Notes: generated from the sequence alone by a model not told the origin. Shown: positions 1 to 14,537, counted from the first letter of the stretch. The stretch: DNA of 64,000 nucleotides from Aricia agestis (GCF_905147365.1 NC_056419.1:3789501-3853500), one strand, 5' to 3'. A program made the numbers and translations.

Positions 1-178
1 AAGTGATCTACCATATTTTATTTTATTGTTATTTATAAATTATTAGAAAAATCGAAATAAAAACTATCCTGTATCTTAAGTTGGACCAAATTACACTTAA
101 AATGCCAACTTTCAAGACCATTGACTTGGTGAAGAGTTCATTGGGAACAAACATCATGACACTGAATTTTTATATAAT

Positions 179-694
179 ACTAGCTGTTGCCCACGACTTC
201 GTCCGCGTCAGCAAAATGAGATAACAAAGATGATAAAAAAGAGAAAAAAATCCCTTTTTTAAGGTTCTTTTATAAAAAAAGTAAAATATATCCTTCTCCT
301 TTTCGGAAGTCAGTTAAAAAGTAGCCTAAGTCATGCCTTACTACATCAGCTATGTGCCAAAAAAAGTCCCGTCAAAATCGCTCCAGCCATTTCAGAGATT
401 AGCCGGAACAAACAGACAGACAGACAGACATACAGACAAAAATTGTAAAAAATGTTGTTTTGGTGTATGTACCCTATATACATTCATATGCATCTAGTAA
501 AAAACGGTTCTTTCAATATTACAAACAGACACTCCAATTTTATTTATATGTATGTCCCGGTGAACTTCGTGTCACTTTAAAACCACTTCTATTTCTACGA
601 ATATTTTAAGCCTAAAATCAGCCCAATCCCTCCAGCCGTTTTCGAGTTTTAGCGCGACTAACACCTTTGAAAATCCATTTTTATATATATAGAT
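179..694 (-). mobile_element. Helitron-like non-autonomous element
   Basis: Read on the minus strand, the element starts ATCTATATATATAAAAATGG and ends with a GC-rich hairpin (around GACGAAGTCGTGGG) followed by CTAG-T. That is the Helitron 3' signature: a short hairpin and a CTRR terminus, inserted between A and T. A short ACAG-type microsatellite lies inside at about 414-438, as is common in these lepidopteran elements. No protein is encoded, so it would need a helicase supplied in trans. Interior bounds are inferred from the two ends. Confidence 0.65.
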
Positions 695-1254
695 CAAGAT
701 CTTGCGTGCGTTTTCAGTGTTATCTAGTCTGCCATAAAATTTAAATCCCCTATTAGGTAAGTATGACTACTTAGTTTCTTCTTGGGTAACTATGATTACT
801 AACTTCTAAGAAGATCTAAACTGTGATGCAGACCTCATAGAAACCCAATTTTGTCCTTGTCTGAAAATTAGGACTACTTTTATAATATTTTAGTCAATAT
901 ACCGTATGTTAGTAAAATACGTCACACACCGTGGTTTTCTACACCGTAATTTTAGTATTTAACTGAAAAATTAAGCAGTCTTGGAAAGCTGTTAAACTAA
1001 TTCCGCAGGTAACAAGAAGTAATTCTACAAGTAACAATGCTTTAACACTGCAATTTATTTATTTTCTAAGTAAACTTCAAGGTGGAGGGAAATTGCAGTG
1101 TATTGAAATTACTATCGCTACGGAATCAAAACATTATGAGGGAGTTAGCGTGACTAGGTTTTCCCGGGTTTCTTAAGTACAGGACAGGGCAAAAGAAACT
1201 ATAATTATTATAATGAGTTCAGGACAAGGAGAATAATATTATTATGTAATTGTT
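695..1254. other. Unclassified AT-rich DNA
   Basis: No open frame of note, no inverted repeat and no recognised repeat family seen in this stretch. Confidence 0.5.
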
Positions 1255-1557
1255 ATCCCATCAAAAACATCCTGTAAAAAAACCAAGTCTCGCAACTTAG
1301 TTTTTATACCGTAAAAATTTATGAGATCCATGCAATACCAAGTCGGTTAATTTATTCAGTCCCTACCTAGGGGACCTTCTGTCTCAAGTTAGTACGTAAG
1401 TTGTTATCATATCAATATTAAAAATCTTTTACGTTTTAAATAAATAGATCGACTGGGACATCGCATGATTAGATTGTTTAGTATAACACTATACAGTATC
1501 ACACAGCACTATAACGGGCCTGCGTCAATCGCATGGAGCGCAATAGACTAAACAATC

Positions 1558-2990
1558 TAATCTACACTACTATTATAAAGAGGAAAGATTTGATTTTTTG
1601 TTTGTTTGTTTGTTTGTTTGTTTGTTTGAGTCGAATAGGCTCCGAAACTACTGGACCGATTTGAAAAATTCTTTTACCATTGGAATCCTGCATTATTTCT
1701 GCTGAACATAGGCTAATTTTTATTTTGGAAAAATATAAGGTTCCGTAAGATATTTGGGATTTTCGGACGCAAGGTTTAAAAAATCAACCAGAAAATTTAC
1801 TTATTTTGCGTACGCTGCCTAAACTATAAAAGATAGAGGCATAAAATGTTCTAAGTAATTATAGATCTTTTAAATATCTACAAAAAAGTCCGCGACACAC
1901 TATACCTATCTATGTTGAGTGAGGCACAATAACCATTTTTTTATTAAAAAATCTAAATTTTTTTATTAAAAAATCTAAATTTTTTTTGGACTATATTTAA
2001 ATGCGTTTATTTAAATCATGCTATTGACCCTTATCAAAATAAATTATTTCATCACTAAGTACAGTTAATGTAGATAATATTTGGTCTTTGAATGATTAAA
2101 ATTGGACGTTTGGTTTTAATGTTATGGCGAAATTAAAATATTACGATTTCTGCTGCACGTTGCGAATTGGGCGTCAAGGCGCGATGCGCGGGTGTGCGTG
2201 CGGTAGGGGAGTGCCACAGACTCGCCCGGAGAGTCCACGTAAATATTACCTCGATCGTGGGAATCGCAGACACAATAGATTTTCAATAGTTATGCGACAG
2301 CCGGGTGCTGCTTTATTGATTTGATATAGACTATCGTGCTTCATTATTATAATCCTAATTTCAAAAAAGCTTTAAAAGTTATGACTACGAAAGTAATATT
2401 TTTAGAACTTTTTAAAATAAGTTTTGAATGACTATTATTTTTGATTGCTATTATAATTAATTAATTTCTTTAACTATAAATCTCCAATAGCGGCAGCCGG
2501 CTGCCAGCATAACAATTGAAGATCTATTGTGTCTGCGATACCCACGATGCCGATGCACGATGGAAGTATTAATGCATATTTTTTAATCCACACTATTTCT
2601 GCTGAATATAGGCTATATTTAATGAGAGAAAAAAGGGAACCGTATTAAGTGTTAATAATTGTGTGAAAAATCTACCAAAATATTCCTTCTTGCTTATGCT
2701 TTATAAATTATAGACTATACTTACTTATCGCAAAGTGATGTACTATAGTCTTATAGTTCTGCAGGTAAGGATAAAATAATCAAACATAACACTTAAAATA
2801 TAAAAATATAAAAAAAAAATACAATAAAAATGTGTTATATGTACATAATAATTATAATATAGTAGTTGCAGGCTAAATAATGTAAACTATTTTTATGTTC
2901 TGCTTAACTTAAAGATTGACTACCTTTATTTAAAAAAAATAATTTAAAAACCAATGTCCACCCGTGCGAAGCCGGGCCGGGCCGCTAGTA
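1558..2990 (+). mobile_element. Helitron-like element nested in the foldback
   Basis: Begins TCTACACTACTATTATAAAG, runs into a (GTTT)n microsatellite at about 1597-1628, and ends GCCGGGCCGGGCCGCTAGT: a GC-rich end with CTAG-T. It lies between the arms of the 1255-3215 inverted repeat, so it entered that element later. An imperfect hairpin of about 70-base arms (2248-2330 against 2485-2560) is itself probably a MITE inside it; a single arm of the same sequence recurs near 57556-57640. Confidence 0.65.
1932..1982. repeat. Two-unit AT-rich tandem repeat
   Basis: A unit of about 25 bases (TTTTTTATTAAAAAATCTAA) occurs twice in a row. Confidence 0.75.
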
Positions 2991-3385
2991 TTATAATAAT
3001 TATGTATAAATTGTAAGATACATTGTATTTTCATGCGATGTCCAAGTCGATCTATTTATTTAAAACGTAAAAGATTTTTAATATTGATATTATGATAACA
3101 ACTTACGTAATAACTTGAGACAGAAGGTCTTGGTATTGCATGGATGTCATAAATTTTTACGGTATAAAAACTCAGTTGCGAGACTTGGTTTTTTTACAGG
3201 GTGTTTTTGATGGGATCTCACTTCTTTTTGTAGAGTCCTACTTTTCTCCTTTTTGGTACCATTTACTACTAAATATATCAATAACGATTTTTATAAGAAA
3301 CAAATAAAACTAACAATTAATAATAATATTATAATTGTTATGTATACAGTATTACTATACTACTTGCCTTTCATGACTATCCAAT

Positions 3386-3624
3386 ATCCATACTAATATT
3401 ATATTATATAAATGCGAAAGTGTGTTTGTTTGTTTGATTGTCCTTCATTCACGGCCTAGCGAAGCAACCAATCGACTTGATTTTTGACGAAGACTTAGTT
3501 AAAAGGATGAAGAGTAACATAGGTCTTGGAAAAACGTCAGGTTTCCAAAGGAGGTTTACAAGAATATTCGTATTTAACGCGATTTTTGAATTCCACGCGA
3601 GCGAAGCCGCGGGCATAAGCTAGT
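3386..3624 (+). mobile_element. Short Helitron-like element, 239 bp
   Basis: Starts ATCCATACTAATATTATATT, has a short (TTTG)n tract, and ends GCGAAGCCGCGGGCATAAGC followed by TAGT. The GCGAAGCCGCGGGC part can form the terminal hairpin. The complete copy carries no gene. It belongs to the same subfamily as the Helitrons inside the two CGACGGG elements at 15831 and 52043. Confidence 0.75.
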
Positions 3625-3690
3625 GCTTCATATATTATATAGATACCTATCTACAACAGCTATTACTGCTTCGAATATACATACGGAAAT

Positions 3691-4062
3691 GTCGATGGTA
3701 CCGGTACAATGATTTAAAAATTGCAATTAATGTAACTTTGTAATCTTATACATGTAGGTATATGGGATTACAAATTTATTCACGAAGTTAGAGAAAGAAG
3801 AAGAAAACTGCACATTAATTATGAAATGTTTGTTAGGTTTTCCCTTAATTAAAACCCTAAACACTAGCTAGATATCTCTCTTCCGACGATTAACCGATAT
3901 TGATGGTACGGGTACAATGATTCATAAACCGCAAAAGTAACTTTGTAATCCTATACATTTATATGGGATTACAAAGTTATTTACGAAGTTAGTGTATCTA
4001 GAAAACTGAACAGAAATTTTGAAATATTTGATTTTTTCCTTGATTTAGACACTAAACACTAA
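3691..4062. repeat. Imperfect tandem duplication, unit about 205 bp
   Basis: The block 3691-3866 is followed by a diverged copy at 3899-4062; both contain GGTACAATGATT, TAACTTTGTAATC and CACGAAGTTAG/TACGAAGTTAG in the same order. Each unit also contains a hairpin around GGGATTACAAAGTTA and its complement. It encodes no evident protein. Confidence 0.7.
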
Positions 4063-4123
4063 TTATATTCTAAATTTGAAGGTTCTATGTCTGCTAGAAG
4101 TGCCTTAGACTTTTGGTGATCGG

Positions 4124-4177
4124 TCAGTCAGTCAGTCAGTCAGTCAGTCAGTCAGTCAGTCAGTCAGTCAGTCAGTG
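4124..4177. repeat. (CAGT)n microsatellite
   Basis: About 13 uninterrupted CAGT units. The tract lies in a sequence that continues to a GGGGGCACTGCCGTGCCCCC hairpin at about 4393-4413, which may be the structured end of another dispersed repeat. Confidence 0.9.
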
Positions 4178-4179
4178 AC

Positions 4180-5212
4180 AAAATTAAGAAACTTTAACAA
4201 GTTACAGTTCTTAAACTACTGGTGCAAATTGAATAAAATTTTAAATATAGCATGTTTGTACAATGCTTGCTAAACAACTGAGAATTCAGGCTTGTTGGTT
4301 TATCCACAATGAAGTTATAGGGGGGTCAAAAAGAGCCTGAATTGGTTCAAGAAAAGGATAGTACGGCCGTGCCGCTTTTTTGCTCGACTTGGAGGGGGCA
4401 CTGCCGTGCCCCCAGATTGGTGAAAAGTTAGTTACTATTTACACCAAACAGAAAAAATTAAAGGTTAAATATGGCACCTCCATTCACACATAGATATATG
4501 AGTCAAACGCCTCCTTTGAAGAATTAAAATGCCAGTGACGCATCTACGTAATTCAGTCTGATTATGTTGACATACCTAACCAGATAACGCAGATCGAGAC
4601 TAAAGGCCCCCAAATACTGACTGATCGTAGGCAGTCTTAAGCGAAATCTTGCATACCCACGGGAAGGCACATATCGAGTCCATTTAGGTCAGTCTGTCGG
4701 CCTTGTACTTCTTATGTAGAGGGCAAAAGAAACATTTTTTGGTCGCTGTTAAGCATTCATGACCCACATTTTTTGTTGAGTTATGCATGCAGTTGTTCTA
4801 AAAGAATATGACTGCATTCATAACTCAATAATATGTAATATTTTTGTGGGATGATACACAATTCGTCCATTTGTGGTGCTTTCTTCGATTAGACTCTCTT
4901 ACCCCGTGCACTTTTCGCCTAGCGTGACTTAGGGTTGCCGTTTTCTGCCATTTAAAATGTGACTGACGTGGCGTGTGGCGGGTAATTATGGCGGAGTCTG
5001 TCTGCCGTTGTTAACGAATTGACAGAGATGTAGGGTGTCGAATTTTCCTAAATTACCGGCACGTGAGGCTAATTGTACAAGTTTAATAAGTTGAGTTGAC
5101 ATAGGGCTGTGAAAAAGTAATTTTTCTTAATGTATTCTTGGTGCTCCCTACTTTTTTATTTAATACTAGCTACAATTTTTTAAAATACTGATTTGCCACT
5201 TTCTTGGTGGTA
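4180..5212. other. Unclassified DNA with one GC hairpin
   Basis: No supported gene. The only notable structure is the GC hairpin near 4393-4413; the rest looks single copy within this window. Confidence 0.45.
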
Positions 5213-5275
5213 GCCCCGTACGAGTTTATTATGTCGGTTCTTCTCGCCGGGTTAGTTCCCGAACCAATGGTAACT
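5213..5275. repeat. Repeat fragment, possibly a LINE 3' end
   Basis: Shares GGTTCTTCTCGCCGGG, then AGTTCCCGAACC, with 10891-10960. I associate this block with 3' parts of lepidopteran non-LTR elements, but no coding sequence adjoins it, so the class is only a guess. Confidence 0.4.
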
Positions 5276-5302
5276 CAATACTGCTTCATTCAGAAATAAA
5301 AC

Positions 5303-5612
5303 AATCGCGGGCTTTGGGCGCGGCGACCGAATCGAGAAATTCCGTAACGAAAAAACCTTAACATGGAAGCTATATATAAAATATGAGTGGTACTCGAATA
5401 CTGCCCTGGTAAAGCTATTGCATAGCATTTTTATCAACTTATGCAATTATAATTCGCATACTTATAGTCGCACGCACACAAAAACCGTTCCGAAGTTTGG
5501 CAGTGACATATCCGTGCCAGTCGGAGTGGCGGTGTTAGGTGTTTTCGTTACAAAATTAATTGATTCGGTCGCCGCGCTCAGAGCCCGCATTAAAAGCTAT
5601 GCAATAACCTAA
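5303..5612. mobile_element. MITE with GCGGGCTT-type inverted repeats
   Basis: About 55 bases at the left end (CGCGGGCTTTGGGCGCGGCG, then ACCGAATC and CGTAACGAAAA) recur inverted at about 5545-5605. Related single ends occur at 21078-21130 and 49750-49830. The interior contains a further hairpin around TATTGCATAGCATTTTTATC, also seen at 21180-21230. No coding capacity. Confidence 0.7.
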
Positions 5613-5736
5613 AAAAATGTCTCTCCTTTTATCAAAGCGATTTAAAAAAAGGCCAGCATTGCGTTTTATGACGGTACGAACAGACCATAATAATATAATG
5701 TTATTTTCTGTACAGTGTATAATATTATGTTACAAG

Positions 5737-6259
5737 TACTATCAGAGAAGTTGATTCCTGTGTAGATGGGGGACCTGCGTAGATTCAGAGTAGACAGAAT
5801 TATAGAGTATGCCGATTTAGAACTGATGTTGAAATTTTTAAATTTGACGTATTATGACAAAAATCGTCGCTAGGGTTGATAACTTGTTACCTACGAATTT
5901 AAAACTATGACATATTCGCTGGACGTGTTCCTCTTTGGTCGTATTGTTGTTTGTGTTTTGGCACATGCGATCAAAATTGTCAGAATCCAGTTTTAAAATC
6001 TTTATTTTAAATATTTAAAAATAAATTATAATCAGCCAGCGCGAGGCACATTCCATTCACAATCCTAGTGGAACTGGACGAATTTGACAGATATTGAAAC
6101 CTGTCCGTTTCTTTGCAGTCGAATTACTGGTCTATTGTGGTAGTTTGGTCACGTTACGTCAAACCCAGACGACAGATAACAATTAACATTGAATTGACAT
6201 GATCCGATCAAATGACGTTGGTCTGTCAACTTACTAGGAATCGATTTCCTCGATGGCAC
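5737..6259. mobile_element. MITE with GTACTATCAGAGAA ends, full-size copy
   Basis: The left end GTACTATCAGAGAAGTTGAT and the inverted right end GTGCCATCGAGGAAATCGAT are related inverted repeats. Two other copies in the window have the same ends: a 151 bp deletion form at 34548-34698 and a 1.35 kb form with nested insertions at 56151-57503. Non-coding. Confidence 0.7.
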
Positions 6260-6785
6260 ATAATGCGACTTGCAGGTATTTGTCGAAGTAATTAATATCA
6301 TAATGGTATATTAAATTAATAATACAATTCATATTATACATATGTATTATGTAACTTAATATAATTACCAATTGTATAATATTACTGATCAAATTGTATG
6401 CTTAACAAAGAGGTTACTATTCAGCAAATCATACGCAAGGTTTCGGAAACCATATTTTACCAACCGTAAAGATATTTGTGTTGTCATCCATGGTAGCCAT
6501 AGAGTGCTGTAGAGAAGACCAGGCAGGGCTGAAAAAGCTTCATGTATGGTCATTTTACGACCATTCTCATACATTCTCATACATACATACAAAAACCTGG
6601 ACAGAAAAAATGAAATGTTCTGCTCTTTGTTGTGTAAATATTATGCGACCATTCATCATCAGTCTTTCCCATATACTTAACTGATAACACGCAGTCCCAA
6701 CAATGTTTTTTTTTCGTTTCTAACGATGCCATGCAGTATCAGAGAAATTGTTTAATTATCAGATGGAACACTAAAGAAGAATAAA
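6260..6785. other. Unclassified DNA
   Basis: AT-rich sequence with no open frame I can support and no clear repeat. Confidence 0.45.
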
Positions 6786-9478
<2,693 letters not shown>

Positions 9479-9973
9479 AAAGATTTCGAAGACTAACGGA
9501 TGGAATAAAGCAAGTAACATTGACTTGACGTAAGCCGACGTTTAGGTCCTCTATCTGTCTATAAATAAACTTCTCGGATAGAACAATATTCCTTGTACTT
9601 ACCTGGTTTTCAGGCGTCATATTCCCATCTAATATTTACAAATCTATGGCAGGAGCCCTAGACTGGGCAGTGACTAAAATTCACTTGCACGAACTGTATG
9701 CAGTTGACAGGGGGGTGTGGGGGGAATTCAGTTTCCGTTCGCAAATACCCCGTACCCAAATTAAAGTTTTCAGCCTCGTTGTTTCAACTTGTTAGCGAGT
9801 AATCTGAATTTGCGTGTTCAAAAATGCTTATGTTAAAGTTTTAAGTGAATGCTGGAAAGCATTTCTAATTTTTTCGTTGGATTATTTTCGTTTGTAATAC
9901 ATTTAATTACTTTGTAAATATGCTATGTTAAATACACGTTACGTTCTGCTACTTAAAACAAATAGTTTACACA
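9479..9973. other. Unclassified DNA
   Basis: No gene or repeat recognised. Confidence 0.45.
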
Positions 9974-10253
9974 TGGGAGAGCCATTCTTCGGTACGAATG
10001 GGCCGGCTCGACCGGAAAAATACCACGTTCTCATAGAAAACCGGCGTGAAACAGCACTTGCGCTGTGTTTCGCCGAGTGAGTGAGTTTACCGGAGGCCCT
10101 ATCCCCTACCCTATTCCCTTTCCTACCTTCCCCTATTCCGTTCCCTTCCCTACCCTTCCCTATTACCTCTTAAAAGGCCGCCAACGCACCTGCAGCTTTT
10201 CTGATGCTGCGAGTGTCCATGGGCGACGGAAGTTGCTTTCAAATAAAAAAAAA
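9974..10253 (+). mobile_element. A-tailed SINE-like element, plus-strand copy
   Basis: Starts TGGGAGAGCCATTCTTCGGT and ends in nine A's. The order of blocks is: a GC-rich head with GGCTCGACCGG (like a degenerate polymerase III B box), a CGCTGTGTTTCGCCGAGTGA block, a CCCTA/TTCCC pyrimidine tract, then CTGCAGCT and GTGTCCATGGGCGACGGAAG. Eight copies occur in this window in both orientations. The A tail and 5' truncations show retroposition. The head is only weakly tRNA-like, so it could instead be the 3' part of a LINE. Confidence 0.8.
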
Positions 10254-10890
10254 GTTATAGAAATATAAACCAGCATGCCTAGCATGGTCACCAGGGCTTT
10301 TGTCTATGTAGATGATGTTAAGTGACAAAATGACAAAGAAAATCTCTTATTTTTTCTTTAAAAGAGTCAGAATGTTTAATCTTTCTTATTTCTACTGGGA
10401 TTAAAGTGGTGGTTTTAAGCATTTTAATCCTAATTTCCACAAAATAGAGAACCATTTAGACAAAGGCGATTAAGTTATCGAAACTGACTTTGAAATCAGT
10501 AACTATTGCACTTTGAGAAATCATTGAAACAATTTGACCCCCAACCGTCTGGTTTGTTCCCAAGTGCCCGAGGGGACGGAGGGGATGGAGGGGCCAAGGG
10601 GACAAAGATATCGGATTCGCCGCTATCAGTAAAAGCCTCTCCAAGTTATAACCACACTACTCAATATTATAATTGCTACATGTTCAGCGTTCAGTTTCTA
10701 AGATTGATTATTTTTAATGAGCCAAACGTGTTTGGTTTTTGAGTATACTTCTTTGACAAGCGTTGAAGTAAACAGCTTGTCGCATTTGAATTTGAGGCGT
10801 ATAAAGGTCTCTGATCAAAATAACTTTAGTGAACATTGTAAACCTTATTTTAAAAGATATTTTTTTTCTCACTTTTTTTGGTAAAAAAGT
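10254..10890. other. Unclassified DNA with a G-quadruplex motif
   Basis: No supported gene. A four-run G motif sits at 10572-10601. Confidence 0.5.
10572..10601 (+). other. Potential G-quadruplex
   Basis: Four runs of GGGG at 10572-10575, 10581-10584, 10590-10593 and 10598-10601 are separated by loops of 5, 5 and 4 bases. This matches the canonical intramolecular G-quadruplex pattern and needs no bulges. Confidence 0.75.
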
Positions 10891-10960
10891 GGGCCCCGTG
10901 CGACTTGCGAGTTTCTTACGCCGGTTCTTCTCGCCGGGCTAGTTCCCGAACCGATGGTAT
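10891..10960. repeat. Repeat fragment shared with 5213-5275
   Basis: Same GGTTCTTCTCGCCGGG then AGTTCCCGAACC block as at 5213-5275. Possible LINE 3' region; no coding sequence. Confidence 0.4.
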
Positions 10961-12245
10961 CAGGTAGACTTTCAGAGAACATTTGCAAAAATTTATTCTG
11001 AATAAAAAAAAAAAGAGTTTGAGTTTGAACATAGTTTTTACTGACATAAACAATCTTAATAATAGATACATCGGTTGCTAAAATTAGCCCTACCAGTATT
11101 TTAAAATCAATCGCATCACAATCCAATATTTTAACTTTATAATCTGCCATACGGTTCACATGTATTTAGAATTTACTTTTATCACAGATTTAGGTTAAAA
11201 TCCACAGAACCGGCTCATCCGTTCTGAAACCATGTTGTGTCAAAGGCGGGCTTATTAAAAGTTTTATTCGAATATGTGTCATGTATAGTGTAGTGTGGTA
11301 GCGTAGTATTACAGAACAGTGCACTTAATTAAGGCGCACTAAAGCCAGCGGGCCTGGGGCGAAATGGGAAATAGCTAATTATGAACTTGCGTAGTGGCTT
11401 AAACCTATGAGCGGTGTGGCCTGAGTTGTGGGCGGTAGCGGGAACACGAGCTAATAAAATCTAACAGAAATAGTTGTCTTTGTTTTGTTAGTATAGTAGT
11501 CCGCGTGTTTGCAGGCCTATTTCGATATTGTGATTTCACCTATGGTGAATGCGCAAGTTTTTAATATGATTATGTAAATAGTTGACGTAAAATTACATCA
11601 ATTCATTAAAAAAAGGTATCAAATAAATTCGATGAGTTGTTATTTTGTGAATGACTTACAGTATTCTCCGAGAGTAAAAACTTAATATGTTGTATCTACT
11701 GGCAGGAAATTTTATATACATAATTTCGTAAAATACGTACAGTGAACACATTATTTAATAAAAATAATTTGTCAAAAGTATGACTTTTTAAACCTCATAA
11801 TCAAAACAGCATTAAATATTTTATTGGAATGGTTTGTTTAAATCTGTTTAAACACGTGAATGTAAATGTTTTTAAGTAATAGTTAAACAGCTATTTAAAT
11901 GAATATCAACATCGCTACTGCTCATAACTTTGACGGCACTTTAAATGTACGCTTCAACGATACTAGGCGGGATTAAAATACGGGTGTAGTTTATTTGATT
12001 TCGCGAAATATTAGAGCGTGCCGTGTAATTTGACATTGGAGCGCGGTTATGAAGATTTAATAAAGATGCCATCATCATCGTCATCAATTCATCATCATTG
12101 AGAAAGTTTAACAATAGTTCAGTTCAAAGTACATTTGAAAAAACTTGAGAAGTTCTTATTTTAAAGGCTGCTGTGCTTTTAAAGATGACTCTCCTATCTA
12201 GCGGTATTTCGCGGCAGGCAACTGCGACCGACAAAAATTTAAATA
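10961..12245. other. Unclassified AT-rich DNA
   Basis: No open frame with protein-like composition, no clear inverted repeat. A run of CATCAT-type triplets lies near 12070-12110. Confidence 0.5.
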
Positions 12246-12676
12246 ATTGGCTAACTCGTGTGCGAGTCGGACTCGCGCACGATTGGTTCCGTACCATTAT
12301 AGAGCAAAATTAGGCCAAAAATTGTGTTACTTGTATGGCAGCCCCTCTTAATTTTTTATTTTATTTTAATATATTATTATAAAATATTAAATTACACATA
12401 TAACTCACGATTTTGTGAAAAATATCAAGTACCTACCTGTTGCCATTATTGATAAAGAGAAAATAGGCCAAAAAAATCACGTTTGTTGTATGGGAGCCCC
12501 CCTTAAATATTAATTTTAGTATATATTGTTATAGCAGCAACAGATATAATACACAATCTGTGAAAATTTCAACTCTCTAGCTATTACCGTTCTTGAGTTA
12601 CAGTCTAGAGACAGACAGACGGACAGATAAAGAAGTAATAGGGTCCCGTTTTTATCCTTTGGTTACGGAACCCTAA
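12246..12676 (+). mobile_element. Short sister copy of the GACA-bearing element
   Basis: Has the same GAGTCGGACTCGCGCACGA start, TATGGGAGCCCCCC block, GAGTTACAG-type block and TACGGAACCCTAA end as 6786-9478. Its GACA tract at about 12610-12628 is only about five imperfect units. It therefore shows the probable ancestral state of the giant array. Confidence 0.75.
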
Positions 12677-12680
12677 TAAC

Positions 12681-12801
12681 ATGCCACTTTTTGAACTAGA
12701 CTAGGTTGTAGGATTCATTTTCTACCGACATAATGTCGCCACTGCTTTGTAGTGGTGTAGAGCAAAATGAAACCTATAGCCTAGTTGATAAAGTGGCATT
12801 T
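12681..12801. mobile_element. Hairpin MITE, about 121 bp
   Basis: The two halves are imperfect inverted copies: ATGCCACTTTTTGAACTAGA at the left against ATGCCACTTTATCAACTAGG read from the right end. Non-coding. A shorter relative may lie at 57060-57110. Confidence 0.65.
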
Positions 12802-12844
12802 TATTAAAACCACCTGATGGAAGCCGGCCATACCACAAAATATA

Positions 12845-13252
12845 ATACAGGGTGCAATTAAACCTTCCTGCCAAATTTTTTCCAGGACTTAGGTTGATAC
12901 CTAAGCCCTGGAAAAGAGAGTCTTAAGTTAAAGTCCATTTAACAAAAAAAATTGGGTGTTATTATTTTTAATGACATATTTTATCCGATTAAAAATCGTT
13001 GCAGAACGGTCACTCGCGGCACGGGTAATAAGCGGGGGTGACGCGGGGAAAGGCGCGCGCGCGGGGGCACGTCATGCGCGGGCGACGCGTCGTGTCCATT
13101 AATTGTGGTGTTTTTTTAAGATAACTTTCGAAAGCTATTTCTCAACATTTTAGTACTGAGTGATTATAAAAGAAAAAATACGTGTATTTTTATTTTTAAC
13201 AAGGATCAACATAACAATATTTGGCAGGAAGGTTTAATTGCAACCCTGTATA
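12845..13252. mobile_element. MITE, 408 bp, with ATACAGGGT ends
   Basis: The outer ends are inverted repeats about 30 bases long, differing by one base insertion; both start ATACAGGG and continue TGCAATTAAACCTTCCTGCC. A GC-rich block (13010-13095) sits in an otherwise AT-rich interior. The TACAGGGT end resembles TA-targeting MITEs such as the one at 28502. Non-coding. Confidence 0.75.
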
Positions 13253-14215
13253 TTAGTAGTACCAAGCCATGCTTGTATTTCATAATGATGATTAAGAAGT
13301 CCTTTAAGTTTTACGTAAGTAAAGGTTTTTAGTGACTTAGTACTTAATAATAATATCATATATTTATGTATCTTCTTAGCCTAGTTCATACTTATTACAA
13401 ACTAAACGAAGCAAGGAATAATTTCCATTTTGTTTGCAGTGACTTATCCAATTCGGTGCCAACTTACACCCCAGATGCCTGGGGGAGGCAATTACATTCC
13501 AAACAAACGCCAAATTATATTAGCGCAATAATTTGTTTACGTATTCTGAGGAATTGTTATGAGTACATAAATTAAGTAGGTATAGACTATAGAATGAAAA
13601 TATTGTTTCACATTTCAGAGTGAGAACATTCTAAACTCAAATTGTGCTTATTAGAAAAAAAACATAGTTTTTTCAACTAAAACTTTTTAGTTGAGTGCAC
13701 TTTTTTGGATGGGGAAAAAATATTAAACTAGCGCCAGAACTTGATAGAAATTTCTTAGAACGGGAAACGCGTCTCAGAAGAGAAAGTGATTTCCCTACTT
13801 TTTTTCTACCGCAAAAAGAGAGAATAGGTTTTATTTTCTTCCCTAGGCCTACGCCGTGAATGCAGTCTACTCTCTTCTCCTTCTTACGAATTTTTGATCA
13901 AAAATTTTTAACTCTATTACTCGTACTCGGAAATCGAACCTCTAGCAACTTATTTATATTTATACCATCAAAGTGACGTAATAACTTTCCGCCATTTCAG
14001 CACCAAAGCAGATTGGTTCTTAGCCCAAGACGTCCTTTGATAGTCGGTGCAGTGAGAGTGTCACTCTATATGGTAATAGGGTCTATAAGGCCGGCCTGTA
14101 AGACGGAACGGATGAAAAGAAATCCAAGCTTAAACTAAATTGCCCTGTATATATTATTAATTTAATGACTATTGCATTTTTTAGAGATTTATTTTATTTA
14201 TTAGAGATTTATTAG
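13253..14215. other. Unclassified DNA
   Basis: No gene supported. Short frames here lack recognisable motifs. Confidence 0.45.
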
Positions 14216-14537
14216 AACGCCTCCGTGGTCTAGTGGTATAGAGCGCGGCTCTTGACTCGCAGGTCGTGGGTTCAATTCCCGCGTTGGAAACATGTTATTT
14301 CCAAGTTTGGTTAGGACAATGTAGGCTGATCAGGATCACCTGATTGTCTGACAACTGACAAGTAAGATGATCTATGCGTCAGATGGGCATGTAAAAAGTT
14401 ATGACTTATGAGAGTAAAGGAATAGAGAGTGCTCTTGTGTACTGCGCACACACTTGGGCACTATAATAAAATTACTCTTGCGTAGCTGGTCTGGTTTCAA
14501 TGAAACCGGCCACCGTCACCGAAACCGGTGTGGGAGC
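14216..14537 (+). mobile_element. tRNA-derived SINE (family 1), copy 1
   Basis: The head is tRNA-like, with an A box TGGTCTAGTGG and a B box GGTTCAATTCC. A body follows, shared with 37872-38220 and 40915-41270 (ACATGTTATTTCCAAGTTTGG, AAAGGAATAGAGAGTGCTCT). It ends GGTGTGGGAGC with no A tail. The head itself is not a functional tRNA gene because it runs straight into the SINE body. Confidence 0.88.

Larger units (their letters stand above)
1255..3215. mobile_element. Long inverted-repeat DNA element (foldback)
   Basis: About 190-215 bases at 1255-1466 recur as an imperfect inverted copy at 3028-3215; both outer ends read ATCCCATCAAAAACA inward. This is the layout of a non-autonomous cut-and-paste element with long terminal inverted repeats. 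The middle holds a second small inverted repeat (ATTAGATTGTTTAGT at 1468-1482, its complement near 1546-1560) and a Helitron-like insertion. No transposase frame is present. The superfamily cannot be assigned because the target duplication is not clear. Confidence 0.7.

Noticed and set aside
14218..14290. A tRNA gene with good A and B boxes
   Set aside because: The tRNA-like part continues directly into a body repeated at 37872 and 40915, so it is a SINE head.
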